Assembly: GCF_022682495.2 (NCBI RefSeq)
Contig: NC_071391.1
Location: forward strand, 127,763,896-127,827,895
Origin: Desmodus rotundus
Taxonomy: Eukaryota; Chordata; Mammalia; Chiroptera; Phyllostomidae
Direction of reading: 5' to 3'
Length of the DNA: 64,000 nt
Of this stretch, positions 21,940 through 34,396 are shown one piece after another. Below the pieces are notes generated by a model. The model had not been told where the DNA came from. It saw only the letters and a list, made by a program, of their open reading frames with translations, and ran no database searches. How positions within the stretch are numbered: position 1 is the stretch's first letter; each line of letters opens with the position of its first letter. A program made the position numbers and the translations under genes.

Positions 21940-22915
21940 TATTTTTCTATTTTACATAATTTTTCATTATACTGTAAACATTCTTCAATTGCTTCATGTT
22001 TGAAGGAATGGAATTGAATCATTTCACTTAAATGTATGTATTAGAGATTTATTCCTCCAGATGAATATAATCTAATTCATTTATTAAATAGTAAGTAATG
22101 CACTATTTACAAATATACCATAGTATGCGTGTATACCACTTATAGTCTGATATTCCCCAATATTTCTTAATTAGAAATCATGCATATATCATTTATATTG
22201 TTGGGCCCATATAATAGTTTCTCTAACACATATCAATAACTGAAATTGCTTGATCCTCCTGTTTCTGTATTTTGAAGTTTATTATACATAGAGTAATGGT
22301 TTTCCAAAGTGATTTTACTGTCAATGTTTGAGAATGTTGATTTCTTCACATACTCTCTAATACTTGTTTTCTGACTTTTATGATCTTCTGGGTGTGAAAT
22401 AGTATTTTATCTACCGGAAGCACCTTTTAGGGTAAGCATCTTTTATAATGCTAAGTCAGTCCCCTACTATTCTGGTTTGCTAAGAATTATTTGTTCTGTG
22501 TTAGGTTTTTGCTTATATGGTTCATAATAATCTTGTCATAAGTGGTTTTTATAATATGAAATCTATTTTCTAAAACTATTGATATGGGCATAAATTTGTT
22601 TAGCCTTCATTAATGTGCTTCAACAGTGGATTACATCATTAAATGTTCTGAAATTAAACACTTCTCTTATTCCTGAAATAATCCTTACTATACATACCCA
22701 TGTATATGTTATTGTTAGATTTGGATTATTAACATTTTATTTAGAATTTTTGCACCTATATTCATCAGTAATACTTATTTCTACTACTATCCCTCTCCAG
22801 TATGTATATTTTACTGGCCTCATTAAAAAACATGAAAAAAATGAAAAAAATATAGGAATTTTGCTTCTCTTTCTGGTTTTAGAAATGTTCTTTTCTAAAT
22901 TGAAGATACATTATA
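21940..22915 (-). repeat. Old L1 ORF2 fragment, antisense
   Basis: Antisense old L1. 'gttttccaaagtgattt' near 22300 and 'ttagaatttttgcacctata', 'ttcatcagtaatact' and 'actggcctcatt' at 22738-22822 occur in the order of antisense ORF2 (C-terminus to RT). No open frame of note. Confidence 0.6.
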
Positions 22916-22977
22916 ACTAGCCTATACATTTTGTGATGGATGTAATAACCAATAGTCTAAAAAACAGATTATAGATA

Positions 22978-23090
22978 TTTTACTTAATTCTGAACCTCAG
23001 TTACTTCACTAACGGTGATCTTAACCATGCCTGACATAGGTTTCCTGTGAGGAACACACTATATAACACATGAAAAGCACACATGACTTA
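22978..23090 (+). repeat. MIR SINE 3' half
   Basis: Diverged MIR sense sequence: 'aacctcagttacttcac', then 'cctgtgaggaacacactat' and 'aaaagcaca'. The region from 23091 to 23714 holds nothing recognised. Confidence 0.5.
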
Positions 23091-23714
23091 AATGTGAATC
23101 ATAATTTACAAATTTAGAATGGAAATGGATTGTTGAGGACTTTGACTGAATAGCTGTGAGATGATGACATTAAAGCTTAGGAGTATAGACACAAGGATCG
23201 GGGGAAATAATCCAGAAATTAAGACAGAAACAGAAACCCTGTCATTTTACCAGCCTCTCACATCCAGAAACCTTTGTGAAGGGGTATCAGTGCGGGTTTT
23301 GTGTTTACATGCAGATGTAAGTTTGTGTGCCCAAAGTCAGCCTAACTATAATTCTGATTGATTTTGGATAAAGCTCTCTTTATTTTGGTCATAGGTCTCT
23401 CTCTGCCATACTTGCTAGAGGCAAAATCTTTGAATGTTGGATTTGATGTGAAGCCAAGTGGCTTTAATTTGATAGCATTTTGAAACAGCAACTGTAGTTC
23501 TGATTAACCAAGAAACAAAAGACCCCCAGGAGACATAACTATATTAAATAAATTTTATACGGCCACCCAGGATACAGCTGAACCATCTTATCCTCTCCCC
23601 AGCTGGTGTAGGCTGAGAAACTACAAACTGAAATAAATGTTTGCCAGCACCAAAGGTATCATGATACCTAAGTCACACATTATGTTCTAGATTAATGGAA
23701 ATTTAGAGATAACT

Positions 23715-23897
23715 ATTGTCAATAGTCCTGGATTGCAAATCAAGAGGATTTAAAATCCTCTGCCATTGCTAATTTGGCAAGTTACTTTACTCTCTCTGTG
23801 CCTTAGTTTACACACATGTGAAAGGGTACATATCAGATAACTGCTTTTCTTCTTAAAATTATTATGATGATCAGATGTTTTTATGAGAAATGAAAGG
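23715..23897 (+). repeat. MIR SINE
   Basis: Clear MIR sense: 'gcaagttactttactct', 'ctgtgccttagttt', then 'attattatgatgatcag', matching the core and 3' half. Confidence 0.75.
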
Positions 23898-23911
23898 GCT
23901 GAACTAGTGTA

Positions 23912-24225
23912 TTAGTTAAGCTATTACTAATAGAGACTGAAAGATAAGCCTCAAATGTTCAAATTCAAGAAATGTTTTGTTTTTATCTTACTAAATGACT
24001 ATCATCAAATTAAGACACATCTGCAGGTGAAAGGGGGCACTATTAATTAGACTGGGAAGCTGGTCACAAAGACCATCTCGAGCAAACCTGGCCATCCAGT
24101 TTCTTACTGACGTAATAGCCTAACATAGGTGTTCCTGGTCAGGTGGCTTTTTCCCCAGAAGTGGATCAGAGACTAAGTTCCTTCTAGATTTTGGCTCTGT
24201 CACCTTCCACATGTGCATAATAAAA
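23912..24225 (+). repeat. Old medium-reiterated repeat, family not assigned
   Basis: Matches a remembered mammal-wide repeat with a 'gtattagttaagctatta' start, a 'caagaaatgttttgttttta' middle and a 'ccttctagattttggctctg' end. The exact family name cannot be given from memory. A weaker relative may lie at 39100-39240. Confidence 0.35.
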
Positions 24226-25683
24226 CCATTCTAGTGTCAACAGTATGCTAGTAAACCATTTCTCAAAAAAAAAAAAGAGGAGTTCTAATGTGTAACATTT
24301 GTGGTCTTCTCTATTGTAAATACTCCCGCTATGATCAATTTCAAGCTACCAACAGTGTAACAACTGGCTGAAAACATTTCCAAATACCCATAATAACTGG
24401 CTTTTGTGGACTTGTGGAATCCAGCTCCAGAACCCCACTGATAAGCTGTTTTCTCCATTCCAGTCAGTAGTAATGGGAAGAAAGCATAGATGACGATGTG
24501 TGGGAGATTTTTTTATGGATCGGGTCTTGAAATATCACATTCACATGCATGCTACTGGTTAGAATTCAGTTACATGCAACAATTGCAAGCGACGTATAGT
24601 CTCTGTACCTAGGAAGGAAACAGAATAGGGTTATCCAAACAGCAAATCTGCCTCTGCCACTAGGAATTAATCTCCAAGATTACTTCTTTGTTGAATACTA
24701 TAGAATATGATTATGAACCTGCAGTTTTCTCTCTCAATAATATAAACTTAACCTTAAATGTATTTTGCAGGGGTGGTTTTGGATGATCATCTATAATTGA
24801 GAATATAGAGCATGGACTATATATACATTGCTGTGTAGAAATTTTAGAAATCATCTTTAAGTAGGGCTTGGTAGGATAACTCTTCATGAAACAACTATTT
24901 AATAGTTTCTCTCAAGTATTGAAATAATTCAGATCTTGAAATCAGTCTATTTGAGTTGCATATTTTAGCTTTGAAATTTATCCACATGTAGTATCTCCTA
25001 TTTGAATTACTTCATGGGAAGAATTGAAATGACACATTTGATGTTAAAAAAAAGAAAAAACCCAAATGGGCAGGTCTTCTAAAATGGCAGTACTGAGGAA
25101 GTGGAGCAAAATTAAGCTATCCATTCTGATCAAGTTTCCATGTGTCAGCCTCAAAAGATGAACTTGTTAATTTTGTAGCTCGACCTCCACTGATTTTGTC
25201 ATAAGATATATGGAAGTATGCAAAATGAATTACACAGAAATCCTGTTTTATTCAACTTGAATTTCAATCAGTATTGATCTTGATTTTTTAAAAAACACAT
25301 AAATGAGGAAGTATTGAATTGATGGAAGACAATTAAATATCAAGTTGAATGATAATAGTGTCATTATATTTTCTACTGTATACAGTAGACAATACTTTTA
25401 CTCACATTTACAATGGAATTTGTTTTGTATTTTTTCTGATAGCAGGTTAATTTATTATGATATTAATTATGATATGATATTTATTATGATATTTAATGAT
25501 ACACTACAGACAAGATATTTTATAGCTACAGCTCGGTCTGAAATGTGTCACTTGCACAATATCTACAATATTTAACATGTGCGTCTGTGTTCCAAGGAAC
25601 CATATACTCCCTTCAAGTTCATGATGTATGTGATGTAAACATAGTTTTCCAGTAATAGAGAATAGTGGGTAATAATCACTAAT
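24226..25683. other. Unassigned interval
   Basis: About 1.45 kb of AT-rich sequence with no gene. At 25449-25502 it contains a degenerate tandem of 'ttatgatat' units. Confidence 0.4.
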
Positions 25684-25906
25684 CTAAAGCCAAAACAACA
25701 GCTTGAAGCCTGACTACCACTGGGTAGCTCCATACTTTGGAGTAATCACTTAAGCTTTTCTGTTCCTCAGTTTCTTTTCTGTGAAATGGGAGCTATACAA
25801 TTTGAGTCTATACCTCAAAGTTTTGTTATGAGGGTTAAATGAATCAATATACAAAAATACTCTAGAATAATAATAGTGCATGGTATTTTACAAATATTAT
25901 AATTGA
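25684..25906 (+). repeat. MIR SINE, nearly full length
   Basis: Sense MIR: 'gcttgaagcctgactacc', 'cacttaagcttttctgttcc', 'tcagtttcttttctgtgaaa', 'atgagggttaaatgaat', 'gtgcatggtattttacaa' in the expected order. Confidence 0.8.
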
Positions 25907-26844
25907 TTTGTTAGCTTTTAGTGAAAGATTAGGGTGAATTTTATATTTTCAAGTATTTGTATTTTCTTTATTTTATTTTTCTATGTTAAACATTGTCTTA
26001 GTTAAAAAGAAAAACAAAAGCAAAAACAAATTACTTGCCCATTGTCTTGATAAGTCTCTTTCATCCAAAGAGTTAAGATTAATTTCACTAATTTTATACC
26101 CCAAAGAGGTGAAGGCCACATTTAATCAAATGAATTATCTAAATATACTATAATTTTTCAAAGTTCAAATTTCATGATAATAAAAATCAACTGCAAAATT
26201 AATTCCTAAGTTGAATTTTAAGAAAAGATTAAAATGGACACTTTTTAAACCTTCAGCTAATCATAGGAACCATTTTTTATATGTTCTCTTTGTGTTCCTT
26301 CTGTCCAAAATTTCCTTGTTCTGTGAATTTTAAGACACTTTAGAAAAAAGCAATTTTTAGTTATTGTTAAAGCAAGTGCTCAATGGGATATTAGTTTATT
26401 GTACCATTTTGCTAGGGAGAAAGAACATTAAATTTTGAATCTGTCACTGTGACCTATTACTTTCTTGCTATTCAGTTCCCTGGGGTCTCAACTTTAAAAC
26501 AGATTAACAATATTGAACTTAAAAAAATGTAGGTATAAAGTCATTTGTTTTCTATTTATAGGAAAACTCAAAACATTGACTGGATAGAAAGTCTTTAGAT
26601 GCTTCTTGTGTTCCTCTCGGATGTGAGTTCCATTGCCCAGTAGTATATCACGACCTTGCTTAGAAAGGTGGTTTTCTGGCCTCCTACTGGGAGCTATATA
26701 CATGTAATTTTTCTCAGTAAGGAAATGGTGGTTTAAACCATAGTTTTAAGCACTTGTAGCTTTGTTATCCACTTTAGATTTAATATTAGAGTATTTGTCT
26801 GGTTAATATTATCACTGGTCATTTTTATGTTTACATATCATGTC
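25907..26844. other. Unassigned interval
   Basis: No gene or repeat recognised. AT-rich with several A runs near 26010. Confidence 0.4.
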
Positions 26845-26863
26845 TTTAAAAAATCAAGTTTTA

Positions 26864-27089
26864 ACCATGGCTGGTATGGCTCAGTGCATTGAGCACCAGC
26901 CTACAAACCAAAGTGTTGCTGGTTCTATTCCCAGTCAGGGTGCATGCCTGGGTTGCAGGCCAGGTCCCCATGTGGGGGCGCACAAGAGGCAATCACGCAT
27001 TGATGTTTCTCTCCCTCTCTTTCTTTCCCCCTTCCCCTTCGTCTAAAAATAAATAAAATGAAATCTTTTAAAAAAGATCATCATTTCTT
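26864..27089 (+). mobile_element. VES-type SINE with 19-bp TSD
   Basis: Complete VES SINE with the A-box area at TGGCTCAGTGCATTGAG, the B-box GGTTCTATTCC and an AAATAAATAAAATG tail. A perfect 19-bp TSD, tttaaaaaatcaagtttta, lies at 26845-26863 and 27090-27108, indicating a fairly recent insertion by the L1 machinery. Confidence 0.95.
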
Positions 27090-27108
27090 TTTAAAAAATC
27101 AAGTTTTA

Positions 27109-27510
27109 GTCCAGCTTGCCACTCATTTGCTTCATAAGCTTTGTTATTTTTAAATGCTCTAAAAAATATGATATTATAGTAGTAGTTGGATTTGTTCCAT
27201 TCTTTCTATAACAATCTGTAGCTTATGGAAAGTAGAGCTCCCCAGGATTCTTTTAAAATCCAGATAATCAAACCCTATATACTGGATGGACCAAGGAGTC
27301 AAGTTGGCTGTATATGTTTAGCACTTGTAGTACAATGGCAATGTTAGAATCAAAGCCAGAAGGTACTGTTATAAGATACTGTTCTTATAAATGTATACTG
27401 AGGAATAGATAATGCGTATGAAACATTTTGGAAATTGTAGGACGGCATGCAGATGGAAGGTGATTGCATTATTTTTGTATGACATAACATTACAGAGTGT
27501 GGTTGGTATT
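27109..27510. other. Unassigned spacer
   Basis: Nothing recognised between a VES and a MIR. Confidence 0.4.
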
Positions 27511-27770
27511 GAGAGGCAGTTCGTGTTTTGATTAGGAGCATGGGCTCTGGAGCTAGAATGCTTGGGTTTGAATCTTAGAATCACCATTTATAAGCCACAG
27601 GATCTGCACAAGTTACTTCATATTCTTATGCTTCAGGTTGCCCATCTGTATAAAAAGTACATACTTTTTATAGAGGTTGTTATGAGGATTAAATGAGTTT
27701 ATGCATATAAGGCAATTTAACAGGTTCCCTGGGACACTGTAATTAGTATACAATGTTTGTTGCTATTTTA
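27511..27770 (+). repeat. Full-length MIR SINE
   Basis: Very clear sense MIR over its whole length: 'ggagcatgggctctggagct', 'gcttgggtttgaatctta', 'agttacttcatattct', 'gttatgaggattaaatgag', 'atgtttgttgctatttta'. One of the best preserved ancient SINEs in the window. Confidence 0.9.
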
Positions 27771-29234
27771 TCTTGTCAAACTCCAAGTTATTAAAATAAA
27801 AAAATTAAATCTTGTTTTTATATATTATCATTGAATAATTATTAATTTTAATAATAAGGATATTAAACTTTATAGTTGCATTTGTACAAATTTTTTCTAT
27901 CATGTGGTTTGCTTTTTAATTTAAAAACTTTATACAGTCAAAATGATTGTTCCTTTGTAAAGAAATGTTTTAAGACAAAAAGAATATTTCCTTGAAGTCA
28001 ACAACAATAGAATTCATCTCTGTGTATTTCCTTCTATCATTCACATGTATAAGGTATTTATATAGTTGTAAGCTTCCCACGAATACTATTTTATATTCTG
28101 CTTCATATTGCATAAAAATATCCCATGCTTCTCGTTAATTTTCATAATCAGACCTGTAATGGTGGCAAAATATTGGCTGACATTGAAATTGAATTTTGTA
28201 ATTGATTTCTCTCTTCGCTTTGATCTCTGAAAAATCAGAGTTGAATTTGTACATAACACTTGTACATAATGCTCCTTCTTTGAGAACTAAGTTTGTTACT
28301 AATTAGTCATTCCTGTATTCTTGTGATCTTTTGTTGTAATTTTTTTCACTGCTTATTTAATGCCACAATAAACCCTTTTATTATTTTTTCAGTGAATCCT
28401 CTCTTAAAATAATAAGAAAGCCTAATAATTAAACTTGTAAGCAAGGATCTCACTGGGTAAAGCAGAAACAGAGCCCTAAAACTTTACTACAACTGCTCTC
28501 TCATGCTTTCTCTGACATCTATGATAGAGGCCAAGATTTGGGGAACTTGGATTTTAAAACCACTAACCTAAACCCTTTATACTCCATTCACCCTTTCATA
28601 TAGTCTAAAGTTGCTCCTAGTTCAGACAAGACCATCAGGGACCTCATTGCTTTTACCATTGTTTGGTCCCCTGGTACTGTTTTTTCATTGAGCTGCCTTT
28701 AGACCATAACTTGATTTGCAGTATTTGCTGTGAGCAGCTGTTGAAGACCTTTCTGAGTTCATTAAGGAGAATCACTTATGAGGTTCCACGGGAAGAATTT
28801 TTCTCAAACCTTAATACTGGCAGGGGAAATCAGGCTTTATTCTATCCATTGATGTTTTATATATCAGGGACACTAAATCTTGTGATTGATTTCTCTATTT
28901 GCTTTGATCTCTAGTTAGAGTTGAATTTGTGACCTAACTCTAACAATTATACACAATATTTTGAATAGTAAATTCACAAGGACTTTCATTTTACTACTTT
29001 TATTTTTTACATTACTTCGATTTCTTTACCTTGTCTTCCTCATCCTCCACAGCTTCTGCAAGTTGTTTGCAAAAGAACTTACTCGATTATTTACCGAGTA
29101 AAATTGCCCGTGGTGGAATGACTGTGTGGCTATATTTGAATGTTCAGGTAGCCCATGATAGCTATGAGGCGATGGGAGAAAGTCTCCTCCACCTGGCCTC
29201 TAAGCTACTTTTATTGTGAATTTCATGAATTAAA
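27771..29234. other. Unassigned interval with a short local duplication
   Basis: No gene. Two diverged copies of a block of about 55 bp are present: 28196-28250 and 28880-28930, both reading ttgtRattgatttctct and ending gttgaatttgt. They differ by a few substitutions and a 4-base indel. Confidence 0.5.
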
Positions 29235-29382
29235 TTCACAAAAATGAGCCCAATGTATTGAAGATAAGCAATGCCTACCTCATATGACTTGTAAGAATTG
29301 AACAAAATGATATATGTATAGCACATTGCATATCTATAGGGCATAGATACATACTACGCATTAATAAATATTAACCATTATT
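29235..29382 (+). repeat. MIR SINE 3' half
   Basis: Sense MIR 3' part: 'atgcctacctcatatgactt', 'gtatagcacattgcatat' and the terminal 'aataaatattaaccattatt'. Confidence 0.7.
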
Positions 29383-30819
29383 ACATTTCTTGCCAATTGC
29401 CTTACTAGAAACATAATATAACACGTTAAGGTTACATTTGCAGCAAATTCCTCAGCAACAGACAACTTCTTTTTCTTTCTTAATGGTGTCAGGAATGTCT
29501 TAGAGCCCTTGCGCAAATAATGGGCATCTGTGGTGCTCCTTTTAGCCAACTGGCTTTCTTCACACCAGTCTTTCTGGGCCTGTGCTGTAACTGTCCTTGT
29601 GAAATTATTAAGAGATAAGGTTGGAAAAAATTAATGTCCATGAACCAGAAGATGACAGGTTCTCAAATATAGAGGCTTTGTGGGGCTTCGTTTGCTGCAG
29701 TGTATGAATGAAATTACCACACTGTTTATTTCCCAGCAATAATTAGTTCTTAATTGTAAAATGTAGGAATTACTGCCAGGGATTTTACTTATTGAGTTGA
29801 CTCCATCTTTCCGCTTGGGGATAATGCAGTGTTTACAGTGGAGTACATGCTGTTTACCTCAAGGATTACTTTCACACTCACATGGTTCTAAATGGGAAAT
29901 TAACTCAGGTAGAGGCTCTCTATTAACATTTGCAGCCGAACTAACTGTCCGCAGTCTGCAAAAGCAGGATTAATTTTTTCAGTAACAGATTGAGCAATAA
30001 AGATGTGTCTGTGTTCTCTGAAAATATGTGCTCCAACTATACATGAAAAACATTCTATCCCTGTTTTCTTTGTAAGAAAAAGAAAAGCGAGGACAAGAGT
30101 TTACTTGGTATTCATCCCAGCTCTAGAAAATGAATGTCTGTGACTCACTATATTTTAGTTTTTAATTGCCTGTTTGACAGTAAACCTATTTCCATAATGT
30201 AGCGTCTATGTTTCATGTTTTATTTGAAGTATGTATGCCTAATTTCAAATAACAGCGTTTAGCTGTATTGTTTATATACTTTATTTTTGTCACAGGGTTT
30301 TCTCTTAACAAAAGAAGTCACTATTCAAGAGGACTTTTAAGATCCTTACAACTTTTGGAAATGTTTGCATTCTCTGCCCATGACTTTTGAAGAAAGTCCA
30401 ACTGAAAAATAAGAAGATGGTTAATAAGTTGTGTTTTTATAACATTTACTTTAGATGAGTACTCTCCCCATGGCCCTGCCCCACAAAATACTTAACTAAT
30501 TATGCTCTAGGCCAGAGGTCATTCATTGCCTTTTTCTCACTGAACATTTCAATATGATGTCATGAAATCATGAAAATAATCGGGATGTATTAAACATAAT
30601 AATAATATAGCAATATGTAAGGTGCATTGAACATAAGCTGTAAATTAATTACTTTGAGGCTGACATGGTACATCCAGAGCTTTGAACTGTCTCCCTCAGG
30701 ATCATCTGGTTATTATACTCTGAAGCCTCACACTATTTTCAACTAGAGATATGTATGCTGCATTTATTTCTGCATGTTGTGTTCATAGATGACATTTTTT
30801 TGAAAAAGAAAAAATACAA
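29383..30819. other. Non-repetitive interval, possible conserved element
   Basis: About 1.4 kb with no recognised repeat. The part at 29680-30030 has balanced composition and several homeodomain-like TAAT/ATTA cores, which is compatible with a conserved non-coding element, but no comparison can be made here. Confidence 0.3.
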
Positions 30820-30915
30820 TTCTTGTAACACCCAAGCATGTTCAATTCATAGATAAGGAGGCTGAAATTCGGAAGGTGAAGGACTTGCTTAAATAATGAT
30901 CATTCAGCGTTATCT
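30820..30915 (-). repeat. MIR SINE fragment, antisense
   Basis: Antisense MIR core: 'tcatagataaggaggctgaa' followed by 'ggtgaaggacttgctta'. Confidence 0.5.
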
Positions 30916-31068
30916 ATACCTGTAGCCACACATATTTATTCCTACTGTGAAATTTTTTGCCTTATCTGGCTCAATTACCCCAGATTCACATTTGCTTACT
31001 TACTACTGTGTTCTGTAGGAGATCATGATAATTGCCCTTTATCACATTCCCTTGAAATATATGGATGT

Positions 31069-31145
31069 TCCATATATGTGTGTGTGTATATATGTGTGTG
31101 ATAAGAGAGAGAGACAAATCACACATACAGAGAAAGAGAGAGACA
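31069..31145. repeat. Mixed microsatellite (TG/TA and GA)
   Basis: Interleaved tgtgtgtg/tatatgtg runs, then gagagagaga and agagagagagaca runs. Simple sequence at the edge of an old L1. Confidence 0.8.
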
Positions 31146-32910
31146 CGATTCACATATAATGAAATGTATGTATCTTAAGTATATAGTTTGAGTTTTGACA
31201 AGTATATACACCCAGGTAACCAACAGTCACATTATAATGCAGAATATTTTTATCATGTTTTCCTGTCCCTCTTCCCCCCATCTCTTCTGGAAGCAACGAC
31301 TCCCCATTTCCACCACTGTAGACTAGCTTTATGTGTTGCATGATTTCAGCCACGTACATATATAGCACATATTCTTTTGTGTCTGAATTCTGTTGCTCAA
31401 CATAATGTTTTCGAGAGTCATCCACACTGTTGCACATTGTCAGTAATTTTTTTAATTGCAGTATAGTTTAATACTGTTTGAATATACTGTGATTTGTTTA
31501 TTCATTGTTTGTTGATGGATATTGGAGTTTGTGCCAGTAATTTATTCATATAAATAAAGCTAAGAACATATTTATGCAAGTCCTTTTATGGACATATGTT
31601 CATTTATCTTGAGGAAATATTTAGAAATGGAATTGCTGGATAGTAACAAAGGTGTATGTTTAACTTTAGAAGAAGCTGTCAAAATGCTGATGATGTTCAG
31701 TGTTTTTTGTATGCTAACTGATTAATTTTATATTTTCTTTTTTGAAAAATTTATTCAAATTTCATGACCTTTATACAAATTCATTCTTTTCTTTCTGTTA
31801 TTGATACATATGAGCTCATTGTACATACTGAATATAAATTTGTCAAAAATACATGTTTTGACAATATTTTCTCCAAGCCTCTGATTTGACTTTATTTTAT
31901 TAATGCCAGTTTTTGATGAACAGAATTTTTTCATTTTGTTGAAACTCAACCTCTCCCTTATTTTTTTTTCTTTTTTGATTAGTAATTTTGTGCCCAGGAC
32001 ATTTTTTCATATTTCAGAATATGAAGTTATCCTTTTATGTTCCCTCTAGGCGTTTTATGCATTTAGCTTTCATGCGGAGGTCCATAAATTATCTCAAATA
32101 AATGATGACATGTGGGGTGAGTTTCAGGTCGAGGCTCATCTTCTTTCTTCAGACCTTCAACCAGCACCATTTGTTGGACTGTCTTTCTCCTTTGAGTTGC
32201 ATTGATGCATTTCAGTTTACCATATACGTGTTAATATATTTCCGGATTTCCTATTTTATTCCATTGATCCGTGTTGTGTTATGCCAACCCTACAGTCTTG
32301 ATTAATGTAGCTTTATAGTACATCTTGAAACCAGGTGTGTAAATCCTTCAACTTTGCTTATCTTTTTCAAGGTATTTAGGCAGGCTATTCCAGGTCCCAT
32401 TTCCACATATTTTTTAGATTGAGCTTACCAATTTCTACAAGAAGATAGCTAGGATTTTTATTGAATTGCATTGTCTATAAATCAAAACAAGGGAATTGAA
32501 TCTTCATAATGTCTTTTAATTAGTGAATATTGTATACTTCTCTAATTACTCACATTTTTAAAAATGTTCTCTAAGCAATGTTTTGCTTTCAATGTAGGAA
32601 TCTTGCACTTTTTATGTGAACTTTATTTCTAACGATCTTACGGGTGTTCATGCATATATAAATAATATTATTCTTTCATTTTCCAATTGATTCCTGTCAG
32701 TCTTAGAAATACAATTGATTTTTGCATATTGACCTTGTATGCTGTTATCTTGCTAAATTCACGAATTAATTTTTCTAGATTTTAAATATATTCCTTAGGA
32801 TTTCTATATAAACTATATGCTGTTTCTGAATAGAAGCAATTTGCATCTTAATTGCCTGTAAGCCTTATTGCACTTGCTGGAAACCTCCAATGCAATGGTG
32901 ATTAGAACTT

Positions 32911-33913
32911 TCAGGAAGTCCAGGAAGCTCAGAGAGTCCCAAAGAAGTTGGATCCAATGAAGCACACACCTAGGCACATTATAATTACATTACCCAAGAT
33001 TAAAGATAAGGATAGAATCTTAAAAGCAGCAAGAGAAAAGAAGACCATTACCTACAAAGGAGTTCCCATAAGACTATCAGCTGATTTCTCAAAAGAAACC
33101 TTACAGGCAAGAAGGGGCTAGAAAGAAGTATTCCAAGTCATGAAAGGCAAGGACCTACATCCAAGATTACTCTATCCAACAAAGCTATCATTTAGAATGG
33201 AAGGGAAGATAAAGTGCTTCTCAGATAAGGTCAAATTAAAAGAATTCATCATCACCAAGTCCTTATTATATGAAATGTTGAAGGGACTTATCTAAGAAAA
33301 AAAAGAAGATCAAAAATATGAACAGTAGCTCTGTCCCATGTGACTCAGTGGATTGAGTGCCAGACTGCAAAGCAAAGGATCTCTGGTTCAGTTCCTGGTC
33401 AGGGCACGTGCCTGGGTTGCAGGCTAGGTCCCCAGTAGGGTGCATGTGAAGGGCAAGCACACATTGATGTTTCTCTTCCTCTTTTTCTCTCTCCCTTCCC
33501 CTCTCTCTAAAAATAAATAAATAAAATTAATTTAAAAATATGAACAGTAAAATGACAACAAACTCACAGCTGTCAACAACTGAACCTAAAAACAAAAACA
33601 AAAGCAAGCAACTAGACCAGGAACAGAATCACAGAAATGGAGATCACATGGAGGGTTATCAGTGGGGAGGAGGAGGGGGGAGAATGAGGGAAAAGGTACA
33701 GGGAATAAGAAGCATAAATGGTAGGTAGAAAATAGACAGGGGGAGGTTAAGAATAGTATGGGGAAATGGAGAAGCCAAAGGACTTACATGTACAACCCAT
33801 GGGCATGAACTAAGGGATACTGGTGTGAGGGTGGGTACAGGGCAGAGGGAAATAGAGGGGAGAAATGAATGGGACAACTCTAATAGCATAATCAATAAAA
33901 TATACTTTAAAAA
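32911..33913 (+). mobile_element. HAL1-type half-LINE, 5'-truncated, nested in L1
   Basis: Sense ORF1-like sequence (32911-33295: 'aagtccaggaagctcagaga', then the region encoding KDKDRIL- and GVPIRLSADFS-like blocks) ends with a TAA at 33293-33295. It then passes directly into a G-rich 3' UTR and AATAAAATATAC tail, with no ORF2. A 7-bp agaactt repeat at 32904-32910 and 33914-33920 is the likely TSD. The 3' part is nearly colinear with the full copy at 59629-61395. ORF1-only elements of this kind ('half-L1', HAL1) depend on L1 ORF2p. A VES SINE interrupts it at 33328-33533. Confidence 0.8.
33328..33533 (+). mobile_element. VES-type SINE inside HAL1
   Basis: VES SINE ('gactcagtggattgagtgcc', 'ggttcagttcctggtcaggg', 'cctgggttgcaggctaggtc', AAATAAATAAATAAA tail) with a perfect 16-bp TSD, aaaaatatgaacagta, at 33312-33327 and 33534-33549. 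The TSD sequence is HAL1 3' UTR and occurs uninterrupted in the other HAL1 copy near 61025, which confirms the insertion point. Confidence 0.96.
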
Positions 33914-34196
33914 AGAACTTGTAAGAACACATTTTTGCCTTGTTCGTGATATATGGAGGAAAATACTCAGTATTTCAATATTAAGGAAGATGTTGGTTGT
34001 GAGGCTTTCATAGATAACCTTTGTTAAGTTGAGGATATTCCTTCTATTCCTAATTTACTGAGAATTTCTTTTAAGTCAAGTAAATGCATAATTTTTTTCA
34101 AATGCTTTTTCTGTACCTGTTGTGATTTTCCTCTTTTACTCTGTTACTGTGATAAACTACATTGTGGGAATTTCAAATATTAAAACAGACTGGCAG

Positions 34197-34396
34197 CCCT
34201 GGCCAGTGTGGCTCAGTTAGTTGGATCATCATCCCATGTGACTAAAGGCTGTGGGTTTGATTCCAGGTCAGGATACTGACCTATGTTGCGGTTCAAACCC
34301 TGGTTGGGGCAGGTATGGGATGCAACAAATTGATGTTTCTCTCTTACATTGATGTTTTTTTCTCTCTCTCTCTCAAAATTAATAAATGATTATTCT
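34197..34396 (+). mobile_element. Divergent VES-subfamily SINE
   Basis: Begins ccctggccagtgtggctcag, as other VES, but has a different middle: 'catcatcccatgtgact', B-box 'gggtttgattcc', then a second half 'ttcaaaccctggttggggc', and two 'ttgatgtttttctctc' blocks. This is an older or distinct VES subfamily. Flanking TSDs are too degraded to define (possible match of aacagactgg and gaacagggt). Confidence 0.8.

Noticed and set aside
26864..27089. tRNA gene
   Set aside because: A- and B-box-like sequences are present, but the body does not fold as a tRNA and has the VES tail and TSDs; it is a SINE.
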